From a virus, in IMG/VR virus record IMGVR_UViG_3300026521_000161, positions 1-64,000 of that record: a DNA stretch of 64,000 bases; one strand, 5' to 3'. Position numbers and translations under genes: made by a program. The stretch's first letter is position 1; each line of letters opens with the position of its first letter. The notes under the pieces were generated by a model, which made no database searches, was not told where the DNA came from, and worked only from the letters and a program-made list of their open reading frames with translations. This document shows positions 9,049 through 18,663 of this stretch, piece by piece.

Positions 9049-9876
9049 TTAGTTATCTTTTAAAGCGTAGAAATACTCGACTACACATTTATATTCACTA
9101 AGATCGTCATCAGATTCCACGAAGTAATCTTTAGCACCAGCATCATCAGCAGTAGAAGGTACGATAGTGTTAATAGATTCGATAGTAATATTACCATCAT
9201 CATCTTCGCTATATACTGTAGCTTTACCACCAACGATATCGCCAGTTGGAACAAGTGAAAGAGTGATACAGTTGTTGTCATCATCGTCTAGAGTGATACC
9301 TAAACCAGAATCATATTTATAATGTGGGATAGAGTTAGATACAGCAACGATATCTGCATTAGCAGCAGCAATCTGCTCTTCTAAATCAGCTTTAATAGCA
9401 AGAACTGAAGCTTCAATTTTCTCTAATGTATTGTAGCTATCTGACGCATCACCTACTACAGCGTTAACTTTATCATTAAGTTGTGTGATAAGATCATTAA
9501 GATCTGCATCTTCGTTGTTAATAAGATCTAATAACTCTTTAAGAGTATCGTACGCTTCAGGAGCACCGTCAACCATAGCAGTTACTGCAGATGCTACCTT
9601 AGCATCGATAGAACCTTCTGTATCTTTATCACCATTAATAACAGCTAACGCATCATTAATATTAGCAATATCATTATCTTTAAGATCTTGAATAGCTGCA
9701 CCGATGTTGTCATTAAGTGTCGCATCAGCTGCTTCCATGTCATCACGTAATTTAGTGAATCTATCTGAAATATCGTTCATACTTACATTATAAGTAGAAA
9801 GATTAACTTTGTTAGCATTAAGAGCTTCAATACTAGCTGATTGATCTAAATCGGCTCTAAAAGTAATTTTACCCAT
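9049..9876 (-). CDS. Fibre-like trimeric appendage protein
   Basis: 275 residues. The N-terminus (MGKITFRADLDQ) is followed by a long heptad-like coiled coil. It contains two related repeats, VDGAPEAYDTLKELLDLIN and VGDASDSYNTLEKIEASV, a pattern well known in phage tail and head fibres. Residues 185-275 form an acidic, beta-rich tip (LGITLDDDDNNCITLSLVP). Codon use is GC-rich and biased, as in the capsid gene, so it should be abundant. Whether it decorates the head or the tail is not visible. Confidence 0.65.
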   Translation of the reverse strand: MGKITFRADLDQSASIEALNANKVNLSTYNVSMNDISDRFTKLRDDMEAADATLNDNIGAAIQDLKDNDIANINDALAVINGDKDTEGSIDAKVASAVTAMVDGAPEAYDTLKELLDLINNEDADLNDLITQLNDKVNAVVGDASDSYNTLEKIEASVLAIKADLEEQIAAANADIVAVSNSIPHYKYDSGLGITLDDDDNNCITLSLVPTGDIVGGKATVYSEDDDGNITIESINTIVPSTADDAGAKDYFVESDDDLSEYKCVVEYFYALKDN

Positions 9877-9886
9877 GGGAAATCCT

Positions 9887-10387
9887 TTAAATGTTTTCTA
9901 ATGTATAATCTAAACCACCGACAGTTTCTTCGTCTAGAACAAAGTATGAAACAGTAGCTGTCCCATTCACTGTCTCGTCGTTTAAACTACACTTCAAACT
10001 ATCTAATGTAAAATCTACATCATCGTAGAAACTATATGTATTGTCAGAATTTTTTACAACTATTAAATTATTTATAAAAATAGATGATCCCATGAAGTAT
10101 GGTTTACTAGTTATATAAAAGACACCATTCTTAACATCACATCTCTCTGTAACTGGATGAAAAACTATACTAGGCGTTACTTTAATACCTTCCTCTATGA
10201 TGTTATTTAATAATGAAACAACTCTGTTACATTGTAACTTAGCGTCGAAATATTGGATAAGACCTTTTATACTAAAACTACCTGTTGCCGCTATCGCCTC
10301 ATTAAGTTTAATAATGTCCTCTGATGTAAAATACCCCTTAACTTCTGTGACAACTTCTTTTGTACCACATATATCAATAGTCTCCAT
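9887..10387 (-). CDS. Unknown protein, 166 aa, in the fibre gene pair
   Basis: Not recognised. It is beta-rich and acidic, has no membrane segment, and is followed closely by the fibre-like gene, which shares its transcript. The TTGAA box (10408-10412) with AAGGA serves both. It may be a fibre-attachment or surface protein. Confidence 0.55.
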   Translation of the reverse strand: METIDICGTKEVVTEVKGYFTSEDIIKLNEAIAATGSFSIKGLIQYFDAKLQCNRVVSLLNNIIEEGIKVTPSIVFHPVTERCDVKNGVFYITSKPYFMGSSIFINNLIVVKNSDNTYSFYDDVDFTLDSLKCSLNDETVNGTATVSYFVLDEETVGGLDYTLENI

Positions 10388-10407
10388 GTGTATCCTTTAT
10401 GTTAAAT

Positions 10408-10412
10408 TTCAA
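10408..10412 (-). promoter_or_regulatory. TTGAA element (class 2)
   Basis: Minus strand TTTGAAATTTAACATAAAGGA, 20 nt before the start at 10387. Confidence 0.5.
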
Positions 10413-10427
10413 AAAAAGAAAACCATA

Positions 10428-10451
10428 CTAGTAACGTATATACGTTACTAG
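10428..10451 (-). terminator. Terminator of the UvsW-like helicase gene
   Basis: Perfect palindrome CTAGTAACGTA / TACGTTACTAG overlapping the stop codon, followed on the minus strand by a T-rich run. Confidence 0.8.
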
Positions 10452-13400
10452 ATGAATTCCCTATATTCGATAGACTTAATATTTTTAGCTCTCTTCCTGA
10501 ATAACTTCATTCTGTTATGGTTATATGTTTTATGTTGTCTTATATCAGACGACCATATATAAACAAAATCCATCTTCTTACCTTTTAAATCTCTAAGTCT
10601 ACCTAATGTCTGCAAGTTAGCTTGCACGCTATCGACATTAACAGTTTGTATAACTGTTACTAGGTTAGGAATATCTAATGCGGTACCGGCACTTTGTAAC
10701 GTACTAATAATAATATCGGACTTCTCTATAACATCGTAACCATCCTCCTCTGTATACTTACTGATATTAAGTTTAAGTTTTGTTCTTAAATAATCAGCCA
10801 TCATCACACACATTTTAACTGTACCCATGAATATCATAAGCTTATCATCTTTAGCTCTTTTCTTAACATAGAAACCTAATGTTAAACCATATATCATCTT
10901 TAGATAATTATTTAGTATCCTTCTATTTTTTATAATAGAATTCTCTAACATTGGCTGGTTGTATCCGAAGTTGTTTTTAAACCTTATAAGCTTTCTCTGC
11001 ATGAATCTAAACCTAACAGATGTTATGTATATATAAGGTTTATACTTAACTATATTAGAAGCTCTATTACTCTCCGGGAACATGATGTGGTACATCTTAT
11101 CTAGTTCTTTATCTTTAGTAACTAATGTAGCTGTAATACCTATAAATAACTTTATATTACTAAACAACATAGTCTTATAAACATTAAAGAACTCTTGATG
11201 TGTTTCATCATTAAGAACTATTTCTGTACCTAGTGCATCGAATAAGTCATCTGGTGATAGATCTGTATACTCCGTTAATTCACCAGTTAGATATCTCTTA
11301 ACTAAGTAATTCAACGTTGTTAACGATATGATGAAACATTTATATCTCTTAGCTAATTCTTCATTGTGCATGAGGTTAACAAGATTTGTTAAACCTTTAA
11401 CTATACATATCTCATCTCTCTTTATATCTGTGAGAGTTGTTATGTCATCTACCCATTTATCTATGTATCTAGGTAAAACTATCATAGAGAATGTTTTATT
11501 TATTCTGGACATAGATGCCATGGATATGAACGTGTTGTGTGTTACTATATAATCTTTAACAACAAAGAGTTTATCTTTATTATCCACAGATATACATACG
11601 GCTTCCTCTTTTACAGATTTCTCTATAGAAACTATACGTAGTTTAAGATTATGACTATATTGGTTCTTATCCTTTAATCTATCTCTACGTTTAGGTAATG
11701 TTACTATATCTCTAGGGTTTTTGACACGTATATGTAGTCTATACGATAGCCTACCACGTTTCTTCTCTCCTTTATGTGTATAGTATGTATATCTAGTACC
11801 TACGCTACACATTCCTCCAAGACTCCTAACTAATAACTGTACGTCTTTAGCTAACTGTTCACTAGTAGTACTATAAGAGGCCCCGCCATTTATACCTACT
11901 TCTCCATCTGTATCCATTAAACCACGTAATAGTTCGTATCTCTGTTCTAACGATCCCTCCATGTATTCTTCCGGTATGAACTTAGACCACGCGCGCTTAT
12001 CATATAGACCATATTCCCTAAGAGCTTCGCGCATATCTATATCGGGTTTATTACGTAGGTCTTGAAAAAGTATGGAGAATGTTTTAAAGTCCTTTTTTCT
12101 ACGTATTTTGTAACCTTCATTAATGAACTTACCAACTCTATTAAAAACGTGATCAGAAACATTAGTTATCTCTAGTGCTGGCATATGTCCATCCCCTAAA
12201 AGAGCACCCATAACATATGGATGTATCTTAAGATACATAGGTTCTTTATCCATAGGCTCTGGTAGATCTATATAATACCGACTACCATCTTTCTTACCCT
12301 TAACTGTATCTAGATAGTTCATGATATCTTCGGTAGTTAATACCTTAGCACTCATGTTTTTACCGATCGTATCAAAATTAGTTAGTTTAGGTAATTCATC
12401 TTCTATATCCATGATAGTATCTACATATATATCAACAGCTATAAAATCTGTACCTGGTACTTTATCGATATGTGCTATACCCATAAGACTTTCCACTAAC
12501 GCCACTATCTGTTTAGCATATGCTAATGTATCACAAATGATCCTAGGACCACCATTACCTTTTATAATACCATCTAGTAAATCTTTACGTTGCTTAGGTA
12601 AGCCAGAAAGATATCTACCTGGTATAAAGAAACCATTATTATCCGGACCTAGTTTAAGTAGGTTAAGCTGTCTCATGATAGCGTGTTTTTGTATCTTTTC
12701 ATTAACATGCTTTATATATAAAACACCATCATTAACTTCTGTATAGAATATGTCCCTTAAGCCATTGTTAATCTTATTTATATCATATCCAGAGAGGTTA
12801 GGTATATCTAAAACAACATTGGCTTGCTTACTACCTATCATTAGACCTAATAGAAATGGATCTATTATATAGTTACGGTATTTATAATTTTTAACACTTC
12901 TTTTAGTGAACAGATAAGAATGCACTGTCCATAAGTGATCTAGACCTGCCTCTATTGTTCTACCGTCCGAAAATGTTACTTTATATAATTGCATTATACC
13001 TTGCGGATATACGCCAGTAACCGTTGTCTCTAACCCATCCCTTCCTATAACTTTTTCGCCCCTTCTAACGTCTCCTATACGCTTCCAGCCATGCTTTAGA
13101 CGTATAGGTGTATCACAGCTTATCATCTTCCCGTAACCTGTGAAAAGATCGATGAGCACGTTATGTTTGTTGAATTCAGTTATCTTTTGTATATAGGTCT
13201 CTTGATAATCCCTTGGTATATAATTGGGATTAAGTTCTATATTTACATCGTTACCAATGATAGGTTTAAAAGCTTCTACGCGTATGTTATCTTTTTCTAT
13301 TCCCATATTCTGTAAGAAAGTTGTGAGGCTATCTAATAACGTTATAGGGTAACGTAGTTGATCCTGTTTAACATTATATCCCTCTTCTCTTGTCTCTGTT

Positions 13401-13579
13401 ATATAGAAATGTTTATCTGGTTTAGTTACTACTTGTGGTTTTCTACTATTATTAACTTTCATTAACGCTATCTTGTGTGTTATAAGTGATTTATTAAAAT
13501 CATATAGTGTATGTAAAAGCTTACTATAGTTATCACTCGTAACAGTGAAATACTGACTATACTTCTTGATGAAAATCAT
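10448..13579 (-). CDS. UvsW-like SF2 helicase interrupted by a class 3 intein
   Basis: 1043 residues before splicing and about 512 after. The extein is an SF2 helicase: Q-like RDYQETYIQK, P-loop FTGYGK/T (148-151 plus 683), DEAD-box position VLNDETHQE, motif III GITATL, and C-terminal ISTLQSAGTALD and LGRLRDLKGKK for motifs V-VI. UvsW-type helicases act on recombination and replication forks. The intein spans residues 152-682. The gene follows the RNAP beta-prime part, the slot where I recall a helicase (gp75) in phiKZ. Splicing must succeed for ATPase activity because the intein splits the P-loop between Lys and Thr. Confidence 0.8.
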   Translation of the reverse strand: MIFIKKYSQYFTVTSDNYSKLLHTLYDFNKSLITHKIALMKVNNSRKPQVVTKPDKHFYITETREEGYNVKQDQLRYPITLLDSLTTFLQNMGIEKDNIRVEAFKPIIGNDVNIELNPNYIPRDYQETYIQKITEFNKHNVLIDLFTGYGKMISCDTPIRLKHGWKRIGDVRRGEKVIGRDGLETTVTGVYPQGIMQLYKVTFSDGRTIEAGLDHLWTVHSYLFTKRSVKNYKYRNYIIDPFLLGLMIGSKQANVVLDIPNLSGYDINKINNGLRDIFYTEVNDGVLYIKHVNEKIQKHAIMRQLNLLKLGPDNNGFFIPGRYLSGLPKQRKDLLDGIIKGNGGPRIICDTLAYAKQIVALVESLMGIAHIDKVPGTDFIAVDIYVDTIMDIEDELPKLTNFDTIGKNMSAKVLTTEDIMNYLDTVKGKKDGSRYYIDLPEPMDKEPMYLKIHPYVMGALLGDGHMPALEITNVSDHVFNRVGKFINEGYKIRRKKDFKTFSILFQDLRNKPDIDMREALREYGLYDKRAWSKFIPEEYMEGSLEQRYELLRGLMDTDGEVGINGGASYSTTSEQLAKDVQLLVRSLGGMCSVGTRYTYYTHKGEKKRGRLSYRLHIRVKNPRDIVTLPKRRDRLKDKNQYSHNLKLRIVSIEKSVKEEAVCISVDNKDKLFVVKDYIVTHNTFISMASMSRINKTFSMIVLPRYIDKWVDDITTLTDIKRDEICIVKGLTNLVNLMHNEELAKRYKCFIISLTTLNYLVKRYLTGELTEYTDLSPDDLFDALGTEIVLNDETHQEFFNVYKTMLFSNIKLFIGITATLVTKDKELDKMYHIMFPESNRASNIVKYKPYIYITSVRFRFMQRKLIRFKNNFGYNQPMLENSIIKNRRILNNYLKMIYGLTLGFYVKKRAKDDKLMIFMGTVKMCVMMADYLRTKLKLNISKYTEEDGYDVIEKSDIIISTLQSAGTALDIPNLVTVIQTVNVDSVQANLQTLGRLRDLKGKKMDFVYIWSSDIRQHKTYNHNRMKLFRKRAKNIKSIEYREFI
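11534..13126 (-). mobile_element. Intein 1 (class 3 type) with a tandem LAGLIDADG region
   Basis: Residues 152-682 of the helicase, 531 aa. It starts MISCDTPIRL, so position 1 is Met, not Cys/Ser/Ala, and ends IVTHN before Thr+1. It carries the W-C-T triad of class 3 inteins: W217 (DHLWTV), C662 (AVCISV) and T680 (VTHN). It has two LAGLIDADG-like pairs. The first (FLLGLMIGS at 242-250, LLDGIIKGNG at 334-343) lacks the catalytic Asp. The second (VMGALLGDG at 456-464, LLRGLMDTDG at 550-559) keeps both. The second pair may therefore be an active homing endonuclease. Confidence 0.85.
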
Positions 13580-13684
13580 AACGCCTCCTTTTCTTTCTAA
13601 TTTAAATCAGGTTGTGGAATTTCCTACTACCTAGTGTTTAACACGGTTTTCTCCTTTTTTTATAAATATTAAAAACATGAACAC

Positions 13685-13710
13685 CATACAGAGGATAATA
13701 CCTCTGTATG
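13685..13710 (-). terminator. Terminator after RNAP beta-prime part
   Basis: 10-bp stem CATACAGAGG / CCTCTGTATG just past the stop at 13720. Confidence 0.75.
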
Positions 13711-13719
13711 ATATTGCTT

Positions 13720-15735
13720 TTACTTGTTCTTTGATTTATAATCTTCAATAGCCTCATTTGGACAGAAGAATACATCCATAGGTGTACTACATTTGTTTTC
13801 TTTCACATGCGTAACAGGTGATAACGTTTTACCTAATAAGTTATCCCAGTTGAAAGATGCTCCTACTGATCTATAATCTATAACTTCTCTAAAAGCAACT
13901 ACATCTCTACTTTTAGCGTTTCTACCTAAGTCAAAGTTTCTGTTAGTAAGATCTTGAACTGTGAACGCATATGTAAGTACTTCTAATAACGCTATGTTAA
14001 CATTAAGCTTATTGTTTATAAGCTCAAATAGATTTTGTACTAAAACATGTGGACCAAATTCTGACTTGTATCTACCATTAACATTTTTATACTTACGTGT
14101 CTTGAGCATAGATTTAAACTCTTTAATAAGTGCTGCAAAATCGAACTCTACTTTTTCATAAATAAACACAGGTCTCTTGTTATCAAAGTTGTTGATATCC
14201 ACCATATAGTATTCTTCATCTAGAGTACTATAACCATTCTTGATGATGTGTGAGAGCATGTCTATGGAGAATACAGCTCTTCTTGTAGCATACTTAAGAT
14301 TAAGCTCTATCTCTACTGATTCTTTCTTAGATTCTATAACTAAGATAACCGATGACAATCTAGATACCTTATTGATGTTAATGGAGAATATATCTTTAAC
14401 ATTCATGATGTTATCTATACCCCATGCTTCTCTCTGTTTGAACTTAAGATAGATATTCTTAATCTTCTTACCTAGGACACCAGCTTTAAATAGCAGTTTT
14501 TCATTGTTGCGTACTAACATAAACTTAGATACAGATGGATCGAGTTTAATGCTTGCCGTAACTGCTGATGTTAATAGGTGTTTAGTAGATAGTAGGGCTT
14601 GCGACATACCTGCTGAACCAGATGTCGATGTTATATGTCCTAAGTTCTGGTGGTCTAATATAGAATCAGCTATCTCACCTATACAAGCTGAACATATAGA
14701 ATGTTTATCTGGTAAACCACAATATACAGCCATACGTAATTGTATGTATTCACCTACTAAATGTTCCTCGGTACCATCTATGATACGCTCTACATTATCT
14801 TTAAACTTATAGCGTTTACCTATAAGATTAGTTAGATCTCCTTTTCTCTCTAATTCACCATTACCATTATATTCATCTGGCCTAACATAGAAATCCACAT
14901 AAGTAGGTTTCCCACAATCTCCTCTATGAACATTTTCTATAGTCATAGTAGCTAACTGTAACTCTCTAGCCATATACTCAGCATCTTGAATAGCTTTACT
15001 AGAAAGATACATAGCTTTAGCACCTGCTCTAGATTCTATAGCTGCATCATAGATACCCTTAAACCCTAGTGTGAAACTGTTAGACATAGGTATAGTGAAT
15101 ATCTTACTATCCATCTCTGTTACGAAACCACGCGGTCCTAATAACTGGCGCATCTGTCCTATAGAAACCATCTTAGATCTATATAGTAAACTAACTGGGT
15201 TATTGTTAAACTTTGGTAGTTTCATAACTTCATCTAACACATTATACGCCTCGTCTATAGAGACTTTACTATTTTTAATGCTTACATTATGAATAGCTTC
15301 CATAAGCTTTGGTTCGAATTGTATATCTAATATGTCTAGTAATGAACTACCTATAGCATAATGTGCTACTTCAGCTACTAAGTATTTGTTAACTAAATCT
15401 ATACTAACGTACATATTTTTAAATAGCTTTAGTTTACTGGAGTTAGACATATATCTATCTGATGATTTAGCTACTTTCCTAAATACTAAACTATATATAG
15501 ATAGATACGTTCCATTAGTAAATAAACCGTTTACTAAGTGTTTCTCTACCCATAGGTCTGATGTTAGTTCTACTTTACTACTTTTATAGAAGTTAAGCAG
15601 GTATCTAAAAAGTATGATATGTTTATAAAACGCATGTATAACCACACCATCTTCAAAAACTATATCTATGTTCTTTCTTAGACCTAAAATAGTTTTTAGG
15701 TCTACCTGCATGATCTTACTAATAGGTATTTGCAT
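13720..15735 (-). CDS. RNA polymerase beta-prime subunit, C-terminal part (phiKZ gp74-like)
   Basis: 671 residues. The segment near 195-275 (MVSIGQMRQLLGPRGFV, IPMSNSFTLGFKGIYD, ARELQLATMTIENVHRGDCG) matches the bridge-helix and trigger-loop part of bacterial beta-prime (RQLAGMRG, FREGLTV, RRLVDVAQD, DCGT). Around 365 SGSAGMSQALLSTKHLL replaces the usual GEPGTQLTMRTFH. The catalytic NADFDGD motif is absent and must be in another gene outside the window, as in phiKZ where beta-prime is split. It lies 2 nt downstream of the beta C-part gene, so both share one transcript. Most likely the non-virion RNAP that transcribes later genes inside the phage nucleus. Confidence 0.85.
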   Translation of the reverse strand: MQIPISKIMQVDLKTILGLRKNIDIVFEDGVVIHAFYKHIILFRYLLNFYKSSKVELTSDLWVEKHLVNGLFTNGTYLSIYSLVFRKVAKSSDRYMSNSSKLKLFKNMYVSIDLVNKYLVAEVAHYAIGSSLLDILDIQFEPKLMEAIHNVSIKNSKVSIDEAYNVLDEVMKLPKFNNNPVSLLYRSKMVSIGQMRQLLGPRGFVTEMDSKIFTIPMSNSFTLGFKGIYDAAIESRAGAKAMYLSSKAIQDAEYMARELQLATMTIENVHRGDCGKPTYVDFYVRPDEYNGNGELERKGDLTNLIGKRYKFKDNVERIIDGTEEHLVGEYIQLRMAVYCGLPDKHSICSACIGEIADSILDHQNLGHITSTSGSAGMSQALLSTKHLLTSAVTASIKLDPSVSKFMLVRNNEKLLFKAGVLGKKIKNIYLKFKQREAWGIDNIMNVKDIFSININKVSRLSSVILVIESKKESVEIELNLKYATRRAVFSIDMLSHIIKNGYSTLDEEYYMVDINNFDNKRPVFIYEKVEFDFAALIKEFKSMLKTRKYKNVNGRYKSEFGPHVLVQNLFELINNKLNVNIALLEVLTYAFTVQDLTNRNFDLGRNAKSRDVVAFREVIDYRSVGASFNWDNLLGKTLSPVTHVKENKCSTPMDVFFCPNEAIEDYKSKNK

Positions 15736-15737
15736 CT

Positions 15738-16751
15738 TTACTCCTTATCTTCTGCTAGATCTGATTCATCTACATCACTGATATTAGTTATATCTGTGAT
15801 ATATTCCTCAACACTGTTTTCCTCGTACTCGTACTCTGATTGGGTTTCAGGCACATATTCTAATTCCATACCTATAGAATTCCATAATGATGTTAATATA
15901 GTCAACCCACGTTCTCTACCATATGGCGTCACTGATCTATCTATAATAGTATCTATAGATGTTGGTGTGCCATTAGTTAATAATTTACTATACACTTCCT
16001 CATGTGACTCTATAGACGTATTAAGATCTTTTAACTCAGCTAAGAACTCTCTACCACCATAGGCAGCGAATATACGTCCCTCTGTTTCACCTTGTGTTCT
16101 AACAGGACTATTCTTAGCAGGTAACCTATATCTATCATTTTTGCTTGTAACGATAGGTATACCAAAATGATTTAATTTAGCAGAACTAGTAGTTAATACT
16201 GTATCAGCTATCTTACTTAACATAAAGATATACATAGGCGCTATCATAACTGGATCTTCCGAAGTACGCGGCCTACCATCATATGTAAATTTTACCTTAT
16301 CGTAAACTGGTTTATAAATAGATTTATCTAAATCCTTTATAATCTCATACTTACGTTTTTCATTATCGGTAGTTAGGTAAGCTCTAAATCTATCATATAT
16401 GATCTCCTCTACTACAGATAGCATAGACTCTCTATCATTATTGTGTAGTATACCGTTATAAACATCAAACATACCATTACCTAATATACCCATGAAATCC
16501 CTAGCATGCAGGAATAGATTTTTAAGCTGTACATCTGTTAACTCATATGGTTCCGTTACATTATACCTTTTATATTCGTCTCTTACAATGCGCTCTAACT
16601 TCAGCATAGATGCTTTAGTAGTAGCTTCATAAGGACCACCTATATTAAGCCTAGATATAGTAGATTTCGGATCCACTATCATCTCCGCTCTATTACCGTC
16701 TTTATCGATAGGCATCTCTTCATCAGGCCATACCGATACAATTGTACCTTT
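15738..16751 (-). CDS. RNA polymerase beta subunit, C-terminal part, exon 2
   Basis: The exon encodes 337 residues starting KGTIVSVWPDEEMPIDKDGN, which aligns with the beta segment after GRHGNKG that leads to MP(I/F/Y)D and SRLNIG. Later PVRTQGETEGRIFAAYGG matches the clamp-contacting GxQxxGEMExWALxAYGA region of beta. The exon start was set by protein continuity and by the intron ending in G. It ends 2 nt before the beta-prime part gene. Joined to exon 1 (18664-19875) it gives about 741 residues, the counterpart of phiKZ gp71-73. Confidence 0.85.
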   Translation of the reverse strand, partial: KGTIVSVWPDEEMPIDKDGNRAEMIVDPKSTISRLNIGGPYEATTKASMLKLERIVRDEYKRYNVTEPYELTDVQLKNLFLHARDFMGILGNGMFDVYNGILHNNDRESMLSVVEEIIYDRFRAYLTTDNEKRKYEIIKDLDKSIYKPVYDKVKFTYDGRPRTSEDPVMIAPMYIFMLSKIADTVLTTSSAKLNHFGIPIVTSKNDRYRLPAKNSPVRTQGETEGRIFAAYGGREFLAELKDLNTSIESHEEVYSKLLTNGTPTSIDTIIDRSVTPYGRERGLTILTSLWNSIGMELEYVPETQSEYEYEENSVEEYITDITNISDVDESDLAEDKE

Positions 16752-18663
16752 CGAATATGTTCAAGTGGCTCGCTACACCACCCCGCGTCTCTAAACGCTG
16801 CTCACTCTCTCGAATGAAGACTTGGTCGATTACCAAGAATGACTTTCGTCGTCCAGACTATATCTAATCCCTTATTACTAAGGGCCGAAACATTTCCATT
16901 TAAGGGATTTTATACCCACCTGCTTAGGCCGTACTCCCTGGTGAGGGGATAGTCGTTGAGCCCACACGCTCCATATAGGATGTATCTCTACGTTTAAGGT
17001 GCTTCGCTGCGTCGGTTACCTAATCTCATAAGGTTTTTACTATGCTTAACTCTTCCATTACTGGGTTAAGTATCATAGTCTGTTTCCAGCTATGAGTAGT
17101 ACTTATGAGCTCTAAAGGCGTCCCCGTCATTAGTATCGTTCTAAGTTATAAGATTACTCCTATAACTGGCTTACATAATATTCCATTACATTAATCTATC
17201 TGTATAATCTTCAGGCTTCGCATCTCCTGGAAGATTAAGATCTTTCTTCATATCTTCAAAAGTCTGATACGACTTTCCATTATATGTGTATTTATAAAAC
17301 TCACGTAATATTTTACGTAGTTCACCTTCTATACTCTGAAACTTTGTGTTATGTAGTATATTTAATCTAACTTTCATCTTCTTAGCTATCTCTGCTTTTT
17401 GAGCATCGTTAGTCTGTACTTCTTTAAGTAGGTCATTACCGCCCCATGCCTTAATAGGAATGTAGTGTTGGTTACCATTGTACTCTATGAAGATGTTAAG
17501 TCTGTTAAGATAGAAGTCATACTTGTATTTGTAATCTTTGATACCGTATTCTCTTTCATGCTCTATACCGAATTTATTAAGAACACGCTCTATCTCTTTC
17601 TCATTCTTAGACCCAGCACATAGTAAACAACCCCTACCTCTAAGATGCTCGTTAGCAACTTGCTGGAAATCCCCATGAACAGGACACCCTATAGTTACTG
17701 TATCCAATGTTGTTCTAAATGATACTTTACTATAATCATATCTGTTGTTATGTATTTCATTAGCTTTAGATATGAACTCCGATACATCTGTCCTACGATT
17801 ATCGTTATAACATTTACTACAACCTCTACCCTCTAGATGTCCATCCAGCCTCTGCTCGAATTCACCATGTATAGGACAAATAATAGTACCCTTATGAGCA
17901 ACACTCTTGAATATAAGTTTACTATAATCGTACTTGTTGTTATGTACCTTATTAGCCCTCTCTATAAATCCATCTCTACCCATACTAGTGTTATTGGCAG
18001 CTTTATCTCTACCGCACCTAGCACAACCGAACCCTGCTAAATGACTACTAGGTAATTGTTTAAAATCACCATGGACTGGACACGTTATGATAACGTGTTT
18101 GGTAACACCTTTATAATCTGTTTTACCATAGCTATACTTTTTACCGTGTTTGGCCTCAGCTTCCCTAATAAAATCTTCAGTAGTTCTTTTAGGTCCAGCT
18201 GAACATTTAGGACATCCCTGTCCAATTAGATGCTTGTCTGGTCTCTTATCAAAATCACCGTGTATAGGACACCCTATCACAACAGCTGTTCTATTGTTAA
18301 TATAGTTAACTTTAGAATAATCATATTTATCGCCATGGATTTTACGAGCTTTAGCTACGAACTTATCTGCGTTAGATGATATACTACTATGTGCTTTCTT
18401 TTTACCGCATTCTGGACAACCACTACCCTTAAGAAAATTATTTGGTGTTGGGTAAAAGCTACCGTGGATGGGGCATATAACTTCTATGTCTTCTTTACTA
18501 CCTTTGTATACGACTTTACTGAAATCGTATTTGGTACCTAACCTTCTGGCTTTCTCTAAAAACGTTTCTGTTGTTAACGCTTTAGCCATTTCATATCCTT
18601 TTGTTTTATTTGCGAATTTGTGTTTGTAATTGGAATATCAGTCTTTACCTACCGGTAAATCAC
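16752..18663 (-). ncRNA. Group I intron B in the RNAP beta gene
   Basis: A 1912-nt group I intron on the minus strand. P7 strands are visible (CGACTATCCCC at 16945-16955 and GATATAGTC at 16856-16864). The core 16950-17130 covaries with intron A. The 5' exon ends in T and the intron ends in G, as the class requires. Splicing joins MGG to KGT, restoring KFTNLMGGKG, which aligns with the universally conserved KLTGRHGNKG of beta. The P1 pairing is less clear than in intron A, so the 5' site rests mainly on protein continuity. It carries its own homing endonuclease gene. phiKZ also has an intron with an endonuclease (gp72) in this gene. Confidence 0.88.
17186..18589 (-). CDS. Intron-encoded homing endonuclease, five zinc-type modules plus EDxHD/Vsr-like nuclease
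   Basis: 467 residues. Residues 1-330 hold five tandem modules of about 60 residues. Each starts FxxKAxxxHxxKYDYSKxxY and has CP(I/V)HGxF followed by GxGCxxC, together a plausible Cys-His-Cys-Cys metal site for sequence-specific DNA binding. The last 140 residues are a nuclease domain of the PD-(D/E)xK/Vsr-like EDxHD type: YKYDFYLNRLNIFIEYNGNQHY with Asp, Glu and His in the expected order. It lies between P1 and the intron core. It would cut intronless RNAP beta genes and spread the intron. Confidence 0.82.
   Translation of the reverse strand: MAKALTTETFLEKARRLGTKYDFSKVVYKGSKEDIEVICPIHGSFYPTPNNFLKGSGCPECGKKKAHSSISSNADKFVAKARKIHGDKYDYSKVNYINNRTAVVIGCPIHGDFDKRPDKHLIGQGCPKCSAGPKRTTEDFIREAEAKHGKKYSYGKTDYKGVTKHVIITCPVHGDFKQLPSSHLAGFGCARCGRDKAANNTSMGRDGFIERANKVHNNKYDYSKLIFKSVAHKGTIICPIHGEFEQRLDGHLEGRGCSKCYNDNRRTDVSEFISKANEIHNNRYDYSKVSFRTTLDTVTIGCPVHGDFQQVANEHLRGRGCLLCAGSKNEKEIERVLNKFGIEHEREYGIKDYKYKYDFYLNRLNIFIEYNGNQHYIPIKAWGGNDLLKEVQTNDAQKAEIAKKMKVRLNILHNTKFQSIEGELRKILREFYKYTYNGKSYQTFEDMKKDLNLPGDAKPEDYTDRLM

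Noticed and set aside
12321-12746. 141-residue plus-strand frame opposite intein 1
   Set aside because: Antisense shadow; composition of a reverse-strand artefact.
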